In this document: positions 26,999 through 39,051 of the stretch, piece after piece
How positions within the stretch are numbered: position 1 is the stretch's first letter
Layout of the letters: each line of letters begins with the position of its first letter
Assembly: GCA_013400975.1 (NCBI GenBank)
Contig: WBMZ01014013.1
Location: 372,001-436,000 of the forward strand
Reading direction: 5' to 3'
Length of the DNA: 64,000 nucleotides
DNA from: Atrichornis clamosus
Lineage: Eukaryota; Chordata; Aves; Passeriformes; Menuridae
The notes under the pieces: generated by a model
What the model saw: the letters and a program-made list of their open reading frames with translations, nothing else
Database searches by the model: none
Told to the model about the DNA's origin: nothing
Translations under genes and position numbers: made by a program

Positions 26999-27282
26999 GA
27001 TTTCCTGCACATTGAAAACAAACGCCAGTGAGCCACTCGATAAGAAGATGACTGAGACACACCAGCCTCTGCCATCATCACTGAGGGCTCTTTCTCAGAG
27101 CAAGGCAGATGCTCTCCAGCTACAAACAGCTCCAGGAAAACACTCAGGTCCTTTCCAGAAAGGCTCAGACTGGCAGCAGGCAGAGGAGATATTCCTGGTA
27201 GATGCTCGGACTACAGAAGTGAAAATGGCACAGGATGTGTGCCCTGTCCTACAGCACTGTGCCAGTCCTGGAGACAAGGATG
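26999..27282 (+). other. Candidate internal coding exon (284 nt, phase 2/1), gene unknown
   Basis: On the plus strand the acceptor AAATTTCTCTCAG is followed by 94 codons without a stop and ends at a strong donor, GATG|GTGAGT. The peptide includes 'KTNASEPLDKKMTETHQPLP' and 'FQKGSDWQQAEEIFLVDART'; it is hydrophilic and rich in S, Q, K and E. It lies in a 116-codon ORF beginning at 26964. The region is GC-richer than its flanks and a 68-codon minus-strand frame overlaps. A second good acceptor (CCCTGTCCTACAG) lies inside at 27254. No family is recognised; it could be a lineage-specific exon, a non-coding RNA exon or chance. Confidence 0.25.
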
Positions 27283-28753
27283 GTGAGTGTTGCTCCCTCA
27301 TTCGGCTGGCCTGAATTCATTCCCTGCCCTGTAAAACAAGGGGATGCATGCACCTATCTCTGACTATTCCAGATTCTCAGGAGAAATTTCCATTTTCTCG
27401 TTAGGGCTATACTTCCCAAAATAAGTACTTTTGATTTTACAACAGAAAGCAATGAGTTTCCTGAACTATTCACTGTCCTGTTCTGGGATCCCACACACTT
27501 TATCTTTCACTTGTCTGTTCAGTTCCTTAACACAACCTGTGTATCCTTGCAACTGTGACAGCACAGAGTGCATGTCTGAAATCACAAAAACAAACAAAAA
27601 CCTCACTTTAAGATATAACACACACATGGTTCTATAACCCATTTAATAATGAAACTGTGGTAGAGAACAAATAGAACTCATGCAAATCTTGGGGTTTTTA
27701 ACACATGGACAATAAATGGCAAATCTCCACAGTACAGACAGCCACAGATCTGGTGGTAGCAGTGGAGGAGATGCTATAGCAGCTCCGTGCCTTCCTGTTT
27801 CAGTTTAAGCCGGGTGCCTGGGAGACTTCAGGAAAATCAGGAATCAGTGATGGAATGTGGTCCACAGTTCTGGAGCTGTTACTGCCCCAAGCATCCTGGT
27901 GCTGACTGCTGTAGTGCTGAGGGCCTGCTGCTTGCCACCAGGCACAAAGGTTTCATTAACCAACCCCGAGGGTTTATTCTTTACCACGTTTTTGACATTT
28001 ACACAACATTTTCATTTTTCATTAGTCCAAGGAAAAACAAGGTGGGGGGAAGAATAAAGGATCTCTTGTTTTCAGGCCATCATTTTAAAAGACTGAGCCG
28101 GGTTTATGGAAGTATTTTTATGCAGTAATTTTTCAGTCAGCATAGAATGATAGTCAGCAAATAACTAAATGCATTTGTAGACTTTGTAGTTTATACAGGG
28201 AGTCATTAGAAAACAACATTTTACATGTTTTATGTTTTATTAACAGACAAGACCAAAAAAAATGAAAAAACACTCATACTCACTTACTTCAGTCAGGGTT
28301 CTTATTTCCAGCATCCAGAGGGGTAAAATCTTTGCCAGTGTAAATATATGGATTCCTACACATTTACATTAACCTCAGTTGAGAGTGTAATAGGAAAATT
28401 GTATTCAGTAAGCATCAAGATAAACATGCAGATATTTTTATTTGTTCACAGAAATGAATCAGATTTCCCTATTAAAAAAAAATTTAAAAACTTATGAAGC
28501 TTTTGTCCCTTTTTTTTTTAAATAGAAAGTGATGCTTTCTATATTGAATTAGGTGGAAAAATTACAGTTAAACCATATCAACTTGGTGCTTTACAAGGAG
28601 AAAACTGATTGTGAAAATGTGTGTTCTTTCTTCCCTGCACTTAATAATTTTGCATGTTTTATCTGAAACTATGCATGTCTCATCGATTTAGCAAATACAG
28701 AGGGTGAAAATTCACGTATAGGAAAACTTTAGAGCAAAACATAACTAAACTTT

Positions 28754-28880
28754 NNNNNNNNNNNNNNNNNNNNNNNNNNNNNNNNNNNNNNNNNNNNNNN
28801 NNNNNNNNNNNNNNNNNNNNNNNNNNNNNNNNNNNNNNNNNNNNNNNNNNNNNNNNNNNNNNNNNNNNNNNNNNNNNNNN
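28754..28880. other. Assembly gap (127 N)
   Basis: A run of 127 N. The flanks (about 150 bases each side) are AT-rich and show no repeat that explains it. The open frame spanning it is an artefact. Confidence 0.99.
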
Positions 28881-31800
28881 TTCAGTGCACAAGGAATCAA
28901 GGATACCATAAAAAAAAATCTTCATACTGATGATAAATACATCTCTTTCCTCAACCACCTCAACCTCCTGTAACCATCACATTCCCCACACTGAAACAGA
29001 TCATTTTGCAGAGAACATGGACGGCCATCAGTTCTAAACCCTTTCCTATTTGATAACATGAAAGTGTTTCAGAGTGGAGAAGTTTTCTTGGTGACACCCA
29101 GCCCTCTGCCCATCACCCAAACGATAGGACAAAAGGAGAACCCTTTTTTTGTAGACAATTGTGGAAGCATTATTACAGGTAATAACGTAGTCATACAAAC
29201 ACTGAAAGCCAGTCACAAGAATGTTTCACAAAGTCAGAACATGAGAACAATTTAAGAGCTCAAAGCTCCTTGGAAATGTCCCTCCCATTTCCTCCTCTGA
29301 GTTTGCAACAGGTGAGTTGCACACCCCTTGGTCTTTGGGCTTTGCACAAATGAATAATCCACATTAATTAAACAGTGAGCTGGTAGATCCCCTTCCACAC
29401 TGAGCAGCTGCACATTTCCATATAGGAAAAACAACCTAACGATGCATCCATAATGCCCACATGACTTAAGAGAAGAGTGGCTGGACCTGAGCATGTGAGC
29501 ACCTTAAAAAAAGGTCAATTATTGGACAGCACAGATGGTTGTCCAATTGCCAAGGCCAGAGGAATACCCTTCATCGGCATTTTTGCAACTGTGACCGAAA
29601 CCAAACCAAGGTTCTGGAATGATCCTGCCCACCACTGTCACTGATTTCTTAGCTCTCTACGTTACATAAAGGCAAATTGTTTTTTCCTAATATTTCTGAA
29701 AGGTTCTGGTATCTCTATGAAGTTTCAACTGCCTTTGATTATCAGCAGCTTCCCCATTACACAAAATTGTCTTGTGTCTTGCTTATTTGGGATTAAAAAT
29801 ATAAGCACTAAGTAGACCACATAAGTTTCTATGAGACTTACAGACTGTTAGAGGAAACGCTAAGATTGAGCACTCAGAGAGTCATTGAGCACTTGGAGAA
29901 AAACTCATAGTAGAGGTTCATCATAGGTCTTTTCTACCTGCTCCCACTTGAAGATAAGTCAGCATTTTATGTCTGGAATAATGTGCTTGGGAAAACATTA
30001 CAAAAATGTCTTTTTGATAAAAGAAATCCACCATATTCTATAAAACACTGATGGTGTTTGACCTTTCCCTTATAAGAACTCTAATTATACTAGAAATGAG
30101 ATTCCACTTTACAGAAACAAAACATTAACAAAAATTAACAAAAAAATGGTTTTCTAAAATCAGTGGTACCTCTAAAGAGCAAAATAAACTCACAGAGTGT
30201 TATAATTATTCCAGAAATTATTTCCAGCATCCAGACAAACCACAGCACCCTAAAGATGGACAAAAACGCCCTAATAGACAGCTAAAAGATTGTATTGATA
30301 CCATCACAGTCTATATCTAAGCTCCTTCACACTCATCCATGCAGCCCCTTCACAAAAACATTTGTTCCAATCTTTAAGAAACCCTTCAAACCTACAGTTC
30401 AAACAGGGAGGAACTAAAGATACCAACAGCAGCACGGCCCAACAGCAGCGCCGATGAAAGCCTGGCCCCACGTCCTCGTCAAGGATCAGAACAGATGACA
30501 AAACATCATTTACTCCCAAGAAATAAATGTTGGTCAGCAGATAAGAGTCCTCTTGCACTGAAGATTTCACTTTCCAACCAAGCAATTGATGGTCTGTGAA
30601 AGAGGGGTGAGTGTCCCATCAGGGCGAGCTCCCAACCTCAGCAGGAGGGGCACGGAGCTGAACTGGATGCCAGCAGAAAACAACTCAGTGCGTCAAAGGG
30701 AGGGACCAAGAGCACTTTCTCTCTGTTAATTAATGTGAAATTAATGTTCACAAAGTCAGTAACTCTCCAAACCGTAACAGAAACAACTGGGCACCTTTTT
30801 TTCCCCCCACCCCTTCTGTATTTATTACTGCTTGCATTGTGTTTTCAACATTTTCACCATCGTTATATAGAAATGGAAATGGTTTTGTTACCACGTGCCT
30901 GCTATTCAGTACGGAAGACTTAAGAATGAGATAATAAGACATTTCAAAAAGCAGATTATTAAAGAAATAATCTAAAAACCTGCATATTTAAGAATTACGC
31001 AGAATTTTTAAGGCAGCTCAACATTTCCATAAATGCACATATATATGTAAATAAAGTAAAATCTTTAAAGAACAGCTATGGAGAATTTTTAAATTATATG
31101 ACCTCAGATTATCAGTTGGTTTTTCATGTTCATACTGAAGAGAAGCTGGAATACCTAACAAAATGTCAGGATTGATTTCACACTTTTAAGTTTGAATTTA
31201 GTGGATTTAAATTTAACAAATTGAAGTTTGAATTAAGTTTCTGCTTTACAAATACTTCCAATAATAAAACAATAATTTAATAAAAGAAAAAAGAGACAAA
31301 TGCTTTGTCAGAAGTTATGAATTGCTCAGAAAGATGGTATATTAACCATTTTAGTAAGACTGATTTACTACCAAGGGACTCTGACGAAGACAACTGATAT
31401 AACCTGTATAATTAATCTATGTCAACTCAAAGAGATTCTTATCTCCTAAAAGAAATTGGTAAAGATAAGAAGAATTTATTTCCTGCCCCTCCCTCTCTCA
31501 GTTGTTTGAAGAACAGCATTATTGGTTTGTTACTTGCTAAAAAACACGCCTCACCAATATATTTACCAAATGTTCAAGGATGAACCATTAGCTGCACATT
31601 AGCATCACACACAGAAAACAGCAAACTTAAACCAGTGAGCAGTGGCAGGAAGCTTTGTTTGAACACAGTGAAGGGCCTACCCTGAGAATAACACACATCT
31701 CACAACAATAGCATAATTTGTCTTCTGCAAATTAAAAAAAAACAAATCCCAGGGATCATTCTAAAGTAGATTTGTATGTGCCTGAAAAATTAAGACAGCT

Positions 31801-31985
31801 CAAAATGACCATTTTTATGTCCCTACATAATTAGCTGTTTCTAGAATAATAATAAATAAATAAAATTGTCCTGTGACCTAATAAACAGTTCCACCTGTCC
31901 TGAGGCTTCACAACAATAAACTGTACTTGGAAGTTACATGGGAAAAGGAACAAGACAAGTCATGCACAAAAATCCACAAAGAAAA
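28881..31985. other. AT-rich non-coding block, no gene recognised
   Basis: Nothing recognisable as a gene or mobile element. A plus-strand donor-like site (CAACAG|GTGAGT) at 29312 has open sequence in front of it but only purine-rich, poor acceptors. A small perfect inverted repeat occurs at 29521-29547. A short GC-richer segment is at 30.60-30.70 kb. Confidence 0.65.
29521..29547. other. Short inverted repeat (8-base arms, 11-base loop)
   Basis: ATTGGACA at 29521-29528 is mirrored by TGTCCAAT at 29540-29547. The left arm contains the reverse of a CCAAT box and the right arm a CCAAT core. The loop holds a CAGATG E-box. The arms are too short for a microRNA precursor. A factor-binding arrangement or chance are both possible. 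Confidence 0.6.
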
Positions 31986-32230
31986 ATCAGAGAATCACAA
32001 AACCACAGAAACCCAGAATGGTGTGGATTGGAAGAGCCCTTAAAGCCCATCTCATTCCAACCCTCTGCCACGGCCAGGGGTTCCACTGCCCAGGGTTTCA
32101 CTATCCCAGGTTGCTCCAAGCCCCATCCAACCTGGCCTTGGACGCTTCCAGGGATGGGGCAGCCACAGCTTCTCCAGGCAACCTGTGCCAGGGAAGCCAG
32201 TAGGAGACTCTAAAAACTTTTCCTAAACAG
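31986..32230 (-). mobile_element. CR1 LINE 3' fragment, minus strand
   Basis: On the plus strand the segment reads GAATCACAAAACCACAGAAA, then GGTGTGGATTGGAAGAGCCC, then CAACCTGGCCTTGGACGC and CCAGGGATGGGGCAGCCAC. This is the reverse complement of the CR1 3' end, with the tail at the left. The right end grades into AAACTTTTCCTAAAC, which resembles the next part of the element. It is 5'-truncated and non-functional. Frames read through it are shadows of the repeat. Confidence 0.9.
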
Positions 32231-32369
32231 AACAGAACAGGAATTCTTCCTCAAAAAGCCAGGTTCTCCAGACAATTTACTACCAGGTAATTGGTTCCCT
32301 TCAGGCAATATCCAGTCCTTGTACAGTCATTTCAGCATTTTCAAAAGGAATTAAACTGACTTAATTACC

Positions 32370-32395
32370 AAAAAAAAAAAAAAAAAAAAAAAAAA
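32370..32395 (+). repeat. Poly-A run (26 A)
   Basis: Twenty-six consecutive A, about 140 bases to the right of the minus-strand CR1. CR1 elements do not end in poly-A, so it is not that element's tail. No processed-pseudogene sequence is visible upstream. Confidence 0.95.
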
Positions 32396-33671
32396 GTGGT
32401 GAGATATTTTAGGAACCTCTTTTCACTGACTGGTACTTAGCATGAAATATTAAGTTAAAAGATAAGCCATAGTAAGACACAGTTTCTTTTTTTCTCCTAC
32501 AAGATTAAGTCCCTGATGTAACACTGACTCTCTGTCAGCTTGTTTATTTTTTTAATTTCCCACTTCAGGACAGGTAAATATTTAATACCACTGGATGACT
32601 TATTCATGGTGAAAGGCCTTTCAGGATTCTCAAGTACTTGCTACACTAATAGAAATGCAATTAAAAATAATTTAGTTAAAGCTGTAAATCATAAATCCAC
32701 AGTGCACACCTCCACTCCCAGCTGTACTGACTCAGTTCAGAGACGTTCACAATACAACACCTAGACACCAAAATTTCTAATGCACTAAATCCGTATTAAA
32801 ATGTCATTGGCCACTGATTCCAACTTCATTAAACCTTAAACAGTCTACTGAATAATTAGAAAATGCCATAAACATGTATTTTATTCCTTCAAAGGGCACT
32901 GTTGCAAAGAGATGACCACTAAATTTAGACTTTGTAAGAGATTCCTACGTTATAAATAAAAAAAAAAAAATCAGCCTGATGAACAAAAGCAACAGGCAGA
33001 AACTGTGAATAACCAAGACTGCTACCAAAGGCTTTACATTAGCTACTGAAAAAATAAAGATTAAAAAATCCAGTATGAGGAAAAAAACAAACAAAATAAC
33101 CCCACAACAACAACAACCACCACGGCAAACTTCCTTATAGAGTTTGCAAATTCCGATCTTTGTTGCTCAAGCTTATGGATTTCCAAGGACAGAGCCACAG
33201 ATCCATTTGGGTTCATCAGATCTCTAGAGAGGCAAACATTACAGCTGCTCCAGGTAGCTTGAACCACACACAACTACAACTACTAACAGCTGAACCAAGG
33301 CAATTCCCAGCTTTCAACTTCTGTGAGAATATATTCTTCATTATGTACAGAATGCATTTGGATGTCATTAATTTGTCTAAACTCAAATGTCCCTTTCCAT
33401 AGACCATAAACAGCTGTGTATCTATAATTATAACACCAGACCTGAAAATTCTGATAAAAAGCTTAATGCAAGCACTGGCAACTGAACTTAGATTTAAAAT
33501 GTGCTCATGTGGTACACGAAATGTACAAGTGTAGGAGATCAAACACACAGAGACAATGCACATTAACATATCAGCACTTCATCAGCAGTGGCAGAGAGGT
33601 TCCAGGGAGAAATACAGCTCATGCAAGTTTTGATTTATTGCTCACACAACAGCTTTACTAAAATAGCTACC

Positions 33672-33689
33672 AAAAAAAAAAAAAAAAAA
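33672..33689 (+). repeat. Poly-A run (18 A)
   Basis: Eighteen consecutive A following AGCTACC, with no retrocopy recognised to its left. Confidence 0.95.
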
Positions 33690-34018
33690 TTCAGAAGCAG
33701 CTTTCCCTACATACAGCAACGGCACTTTATGCCCCCCACCTGCTATTAAGCTTGCCAGTCAAAAAATCACTTTCAAACCACAATATGCCTGTAAATAAAT
33801 GCCTGGCTAAGTAGCCAGGCCCTGTGCTGTGCCCTGCAGGCCACACAAGTCAGGCTTTAATCGACTGGCTAGAAAAGGTAAGTTAATAGTTGTGGGCCTC
33901 TGGTTTATCCCCAGGAGTTTTGCACTGGAGTTTTATAGTAAAAGAATCCACTCCTAATTTCACCCTCCCTTATATAAATGTCAACCATCAAGCATTAACC
34001 CGTCCCTTAGAGACTCAC

Positions 34019-34059
34019 GTGCAAATGTTTTTGTGAACAATATTCTAACAGCAGCCTCG
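34019..34059 (-). other. Candidate internal exon (41 nt, phase 2/1), gene unknown
   Basis: A reasonable acceptor (GGGCTTTCATAG) and donor GCAC|GTGAGT flank 41 bases. Read after one base, the frame is open: EAAVRILFTKTFA. A stop occurs in the frame starting at the first base. The entry phase matches the exit phase of the candidate at 34370-34452, 310 bases upstream on this strand, so the two could be spliced together. Short length makes chance likely. Confidence 0.15.
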
Positions 34060-34369
34060 CTATGAAAGCCCAAGTTATTTGGCAATCACACACAGAGCAA
34101 TAAGTAAAAATAAATAAATCCCACTATTACAGGTAATAAAACTGCCCAGATAGATATGCTCAAACACAACAATCACATTACAGAGCAAAGCAAATCTCAG
34201 CAAGATCAAATGCTTTAGAAATGGTGGGAGTTGTGGTGTACTTTTCAGTTTCGTATTCACTTGTGTTTTGAACAAATTAATAGAATTGCTTTTATGAAAG
34301 AATTTAATCATGACTATTACAAAAATAAATAAACTCCATTTTCAAAAGCATCATCCCAGAACAATTCAC

Positions 34370-34452
34370 CTACTTATCACCAAATCCTTCAAGCTTTGTA
34401 TCATATCATTCATATTTCTGCTTTGAGAATTGGCTACCACAGCTTCTCTTTG
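34370..34452 (-). other. Candidate internal exon (83 nt, phase 0/2), coiled-coil-like peptide
   Basis: A long pyrimidine tract (TTTCTTTCTTTCTGTTCAC) is followed by AATGAG, a less favoured acceptor triplet, and then 27 open codons ending at donor AGTAG|GTGAAT. The peptide contains NMNDMIQSLKDLVIS, with spaced hydrophobic residues as in an amphipathic helix. At least one other frame has a stop. The alternative acceptor CAAAG lies 5 bases further in. I do not recognise a family. Confidence 0.2.
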
Positions 34453-36896
34453 CTCATTGTGAACAGAAAGAAAGAAATGAAAAGGAAATCCTTATCAAGA
34501 TACATAAATCCAGCACTAATCCTCTCTCTGTAATAAAATAATCTAATACAAATAACGCCTGAATGACATCAGGAGTTCAGGGAGAAAAGGAGGAAGGAGG
34601 TGAAAGAGTAAAAGGAAAGCAATGAGGTTTCTGTCACATTCAGGCCACTTGGTCACAAAAAGTATTCTCATTTTAGGCTGAAGTGTACAAAAATACTGTT
34701 TAAGACTAGTTTCCAGGTGCCAGCCTGAAAAGTAAATTGCATTCTGTAATGCTTTAAATTAATTTATCTCTTCATTGCCTGGTTCTTGTGTGGTTCAGAG
34801 AGAAAGAGCAGCTGCTGTCACATACATGGACTTGATGCAACATATAAACATGGAACTGCAGTTCTATTTTCATGTATTACAGTGACGTGGCCATTGAAAT
34901 ATTTTAATTTTTTCTATATAAAACAAACACCAGTGAAGAAAAGAGGTAGAAACAGGAAGAGAGACAAGCCATTTTTATGAAGTTCAAAATTTTGTTGGCA
35001 AAATGCTTAAAAAACCAGTTTTAGTGGAGTGAGAATTCGCCACGCTAAAGAATAATAAAAATTGAGTAGAAAAAAATTAGTGTTGTATCAGATCTACAAC
35101 AAATACAATGAACACACAGAAGGGCTGCAGTGAGACTACAACAAAGGAGAACCCAAACCATGGCTTCTGCCGAGGATGGACAAGCCTTAAAATAATTGAG
35201 AAGTTATTATGAAGTGGTTGGGGATGAGGGATCAAAAGACCTATTCCATTTATAAAGGAGAGGATTTACAGACAGGTATGTTTTCTAGCCTACAGTGCCA
35301 TCGTCTGGTTATGGAAGCTATGTCATCATGGGGTGGTGAGGCAAATATTTAAATCTAAAAACAGAACAAGCCTTAATACTATGCACACTTGTAAAAACAC
35401 AAGATACTGAGGGGATTTGTAGCATTTACATGGAAAAGCTTTGGATACATAAATGAAAATATGATTCTCAAGTAAAGACAGAACATAAGAGCAGAACATT
35501 CAAATCAGCTGACTAAAACTCTGGCTAAAAATGCCACCTAATCTATAAACATGCTTGCCTTGTGGGTTTTTGTTTTATTTTTCCTGATAGTGTTATTAAT
35601 TTAAACTTTGAATTAGAGCATACAATTTGAAAAACATTACTAAATAGTTTATGATTAGGGACCTTAAAAGACAAATGAACAAAGTGATATTTTATTAATT
35701 AATGGACTACAGCAACAATATATCGTCAAGTATGTATCTTGCAACATTTAAACCACATACATATAATTGACTCTGTGCTTCACTGTGCCAGGAAAAAAGA
35801 GCTTTTTCATTCTTATAATGCTCAAGACAGCATCTCTCTAGTTTCTGAAATTACAACTTTCTAACCTGAAGGGTAACCAAAAAACAACCTAAGTGATGTT
35901 TTAGACAAAGCCCTAAGAAAAGTAACAGAGAGGCATTTTTGCTAAGGACAAGCCACTGTTTGGATCATCAGTCTGGTCCTAAAATTCAGAAATATAGGAT
36001 AAAAAACCCCCAGTACATGATGTATGTGGCCCTGGGAAAACACAATAAACTCGGGTAGGTTTCAAATAGACAAGAGAGTAAAAGGGAAGGCAAGAGCAGT
36101 TTGTGACATTTACATCAACAACTTTTTTTAAGTGAGTATGAAGTTCCAGAGCTCCTTTAATTAATTTTGAAACAGTGTTCCATATGAAAAAGTACAAGGA
36201 CTGTTTGGAAAGATAAATTCATTAGCATGCAGAATAACTTGGTCTAGGTTCCAATCTGACTCAATTCTTACAGTCTGCTGTGCCAGATTACGACAGATCA
36301 GACATGAGGATGCTGCTGTTTGGTCTAAATGCAGAAAGTTCATAAATTCCCAATGGGGTTCAGTTTACAGGGCCACCAAAACACATCTGGACACTGACAG
36401 AGTTTATACTGGTTAACAGTTTTTAAAAGTGCAGAACTTGTAAAAATTATGACACTTTTCTTTGAGGATTTGACTTTAGGAACACATATGAAAAGTTTTG
36501 GAACCAAATAATCTCCACAGCTCGTGGCAACAACTGATATTTGCATCTACTCCAGCTGAGACTGCAAACAGTGCAGGAGAACTCTCCAGGCCTTCTTTAC
36601 TTGGATGTTTTTTACCCTGTGCAGTGAGATGGAGCCTCACTGGAACCACAGCTGTTGCAAGGGCTGAAACATAAATAGAGCAACCTCAAGCAATTGTCTT
36701 AATTATCCTAATGGCCATGGCAAGGACTGAGGAACACCCAGAATCACAAAATTTTTGGAGGTTCTTCACAGGAATTTCAATCATACGGCAATATTACATT
36801 TAAATCCATTTGGAAATGCCAGTGTCTGTAAATAAGGTCACCTGGGCTGATTGGAAGAAGGAATTTCCAAGTCCCTTGAAAGCATTTGCTTCTCAC

Positions 36897-36948
36897 TACA
36901 AACCACAAATGGCCAGAACTCCAGCACCTGGTTTGTTGGGGGTTTATT
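36897..36948 (-). other. Candidate internal exon (52 nt, phase 0/1), gene unknown
   Basis: Acceptor CTTGAAAAGTGCAG (moderate) and donor TTTGTA|GTGAGA (fair) bound 52 bases that read NKPPTNQVLEFWPFVVC. A second frame is also open, and the acceptor tract is broken by purines, so this is one of the weaker candidates. Confidence 0.12.
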
Positions 36949-38419
36949 CTGCACTTTTCAAGAAGGCAGCCCTCAATTGAGATACAGTCAACTTTCTGGG
37001 ACAGAGTCTGGAAAATAAATGCAGCTGGAAAAGCACGTACTAATTTGTGCTCAGATCAAAACTGGATAGATAGTGGATATGGACAACTGATGCACTTGAT
37101 GATGTGAGCAGACAAGTTTTGGTTACAAGCACCCCAGAGGAAGAGTAACAGTGTCAGGGCAGGTCAATAAAGCCCACTAACTCAATAAATCATAAAAATA
37201 TATAGGTACCATGTTATATAATAAAAGTATCAAATGAATGAGAGCTCTGTAACTACATGGAAACAGAAAAGCAGAAAAACAAATTTGTACATTTAAATGC
37301 CTCCTTAGAACGAGTTGCAGAAAAAATTCATTCCTACACCACATTATCTGTGCTTACATGAAATGACTGAATCCTTTACAATAAAATACATAGGGAAATT
37401 ACTCTGGCAATATTGTAGACTAAAATATCAGGCAAGAACACATTAAAAAGCAAGACTGTAGAATGGGTGGCAGAAGACAAGGTGGTTTAATGGACAAAAC
37501 TCTGTGACTCTAAATTAGGGAGAACATCCTACACCACAGAACTGAAAATTAACACAGCTCCATGTAGCTGGAATTTGTTCCTTAATCTGACACACACTTT
37601 TAAGGAGATTTGACTTTGATAGAAATAAAGCTTTACTGAGGAGATGAAGTGTTAATTTATGCATGCTACTGAATTTTAAAGATCCCATAGATTTGATGCA
37701 ATACTGATTCTAAAGGTCTAAAATTTACCTTTTGCATTTTTTTTTACTTAGACTATGTCTAGGTAAATTTGTTACATTTTAATAAACAGTGCATCACAGT
37801 TCTTCAAAAGTATTTTATATAATATAACAAATATAAAAGGGCAAAATTCTTCAGTTTTTCCAGCTTTTCAAAACTACTCAAATACTGCCATGAGAAATGT
37901 CATCCCAATGTTAGTTAGAAATAAACTGAGTAAGAATTTTGCATCTTCAATTGCAGTGAAAAGGCGTCTAATCAAACATAAACCCAACCCTTTTAAACTA
38001 CCTAGAAATGTGTTTTATGGAAAAGGATGGCGGAGATATCGATTTGCCAAGGTCCCAGGAGCCACACAATGTGTTCTGGACTAGATGTTGCCTCCCACAC
38101 CTGTCACCTCAGAGCTGGACAGCAAAGCCTCATTCAGGGCTTGCTGAGAACCAAAGAAATACTGGAATCTGCTTCGCAGAAATACAGCAATGCAAGCAGA
38201 TGAGGACAAAGAAAATACAAGTCAGCAATACAATCAAACAACATAAAATGTTGGTTGCAAAGGTAAACACGTTCAGGAGGCAGCAGTAACCGCATCCTCA
38301 CCGTGATCATCTGCAGCACACAGAATGTTTGCCATGGGGTTGGTGAGACAGCACCTCAGTGCAAACAGATTTTACCCCTCCCTGCACATTTTGTCTTGCA
38401 CCACTCATTAACCACTCAC

Positions 38420-38464
38420 CTGTTCAGCAAACCGAAGTTTTAATGAACACATCCAACAAATCTC
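38420..38464 (-). other. Candidate internal exon (45 nt, phase 0/0), gene unknown
   Basis: Acceptor GGGAATGTCTGTTCCAG and a consensus donor GAACAG|GTGAGT bound exactly 15 codons: EICWMCSLKLRFAEQ. Only this frame is open; the other two contain stops. The frame extends open upstream into the would-be intron to 'SSRECLFQ', so the acceptor choice is not certain. No family recognised. Confidence 0.2.
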
Positions 38465-39029
38465 CTGGAACAGACATTCCCTACTGGATTTCACACAATT
38501 CACACATGTAAAAAACCTGCTCTGTTCCTTGGTTTTCAACCCTTATCAAGTCTTGGAAGTGAAAGACAGTAACAGAGATCAGATTTTTTTTTTTTTTAAT
38601 GGCATTGTTTTGAAGTCAAAGCAAAATGACTGCCACTTGCATGGTATGCATATTGCCATTATCTAGGAAAAAAAGGTAAATTAACTTTCTTTTGTACATT
38701 AGTCTGCTGATAGCGTGGGAAAAGGGATAAAAGAAGTCTTGCTTTTAGATTTTGAATATCAGCATTCTTTTTTCAACATTTATACTGTATTCTTTCTCAG
38801 AAATAACCTCTAATTTTTTTTAAAAGAAGTTGTGAGGCAGCAAGAATGACCTAGTGAGATATCCTGTATGCCAGTACTTTTAATATTGCCCTGGGTGTCC
38901 TATTTTAGTACTCAAGAGATGAGATACATGGCAGAATCCATGGATATTCCTGACCTTGATCAACAAGAACAAATTTTTAGCTGAACTGTGCAAAACCGCT
39001 ATGATTACATCAATCTAATCTGGAAAGCA

Positions 39030-39051
39030 CATGGTTTATATATAAACCATG
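39030..39051. other. 22-base perfect palindrome
   Basis: CATGGTTTATA is followed directly by its exact reverse complement TATAAACCATG, with no spacer. The flanking bases do not extend the symmetry. It could bind a dimeric factor or form a cruciform, or be chance in AT-rich DNA. Confidence 0.95.

Larger units (their letters stand above)
17831..28753. other. AT-rich non-coding block with regulatory-like islands
   Basis: No recognised gene. Contents: a GC-richer patch at 18.28-18.40 kb, a G-quadruplex motif at 19868-19898, a non-repetitive stretch at 20035-20290 and TAAT-rich blocks near 22.98-23.59 kb. A POU octamer lies at 24221-24228. A CT microsatellite at 22215-22228 and a plus-strand candidate exon at 26999-27282 complete the list. 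Confidence 0.6.

Noticed and set aside
28290..28380. Minus-strand open segment before donor CTGAA|GTAAGT, peptide including LAKILPLWMLEIRTLTE
   Set aside because: The acceptor is weak. The plus strand contains CCAGTGTAAAT-like wording that recalls ancient amniote repeats, so an old repeat relic is more likely; neither can be shown here.
28680..28958. 92-codon minus-strand frame
   Set aside because: Nearly half of it is N from the assembly gap.
31934..32213. Open frames of 61-91 codons on both strands
   Set aside because: They are translations of the CR1 fragment.
38303..38311. Nine-base segment ATGATCACG between a good acceptor and donor on the minus strand
   Set aside because: Microexons this small cannot be supported without transcript data.
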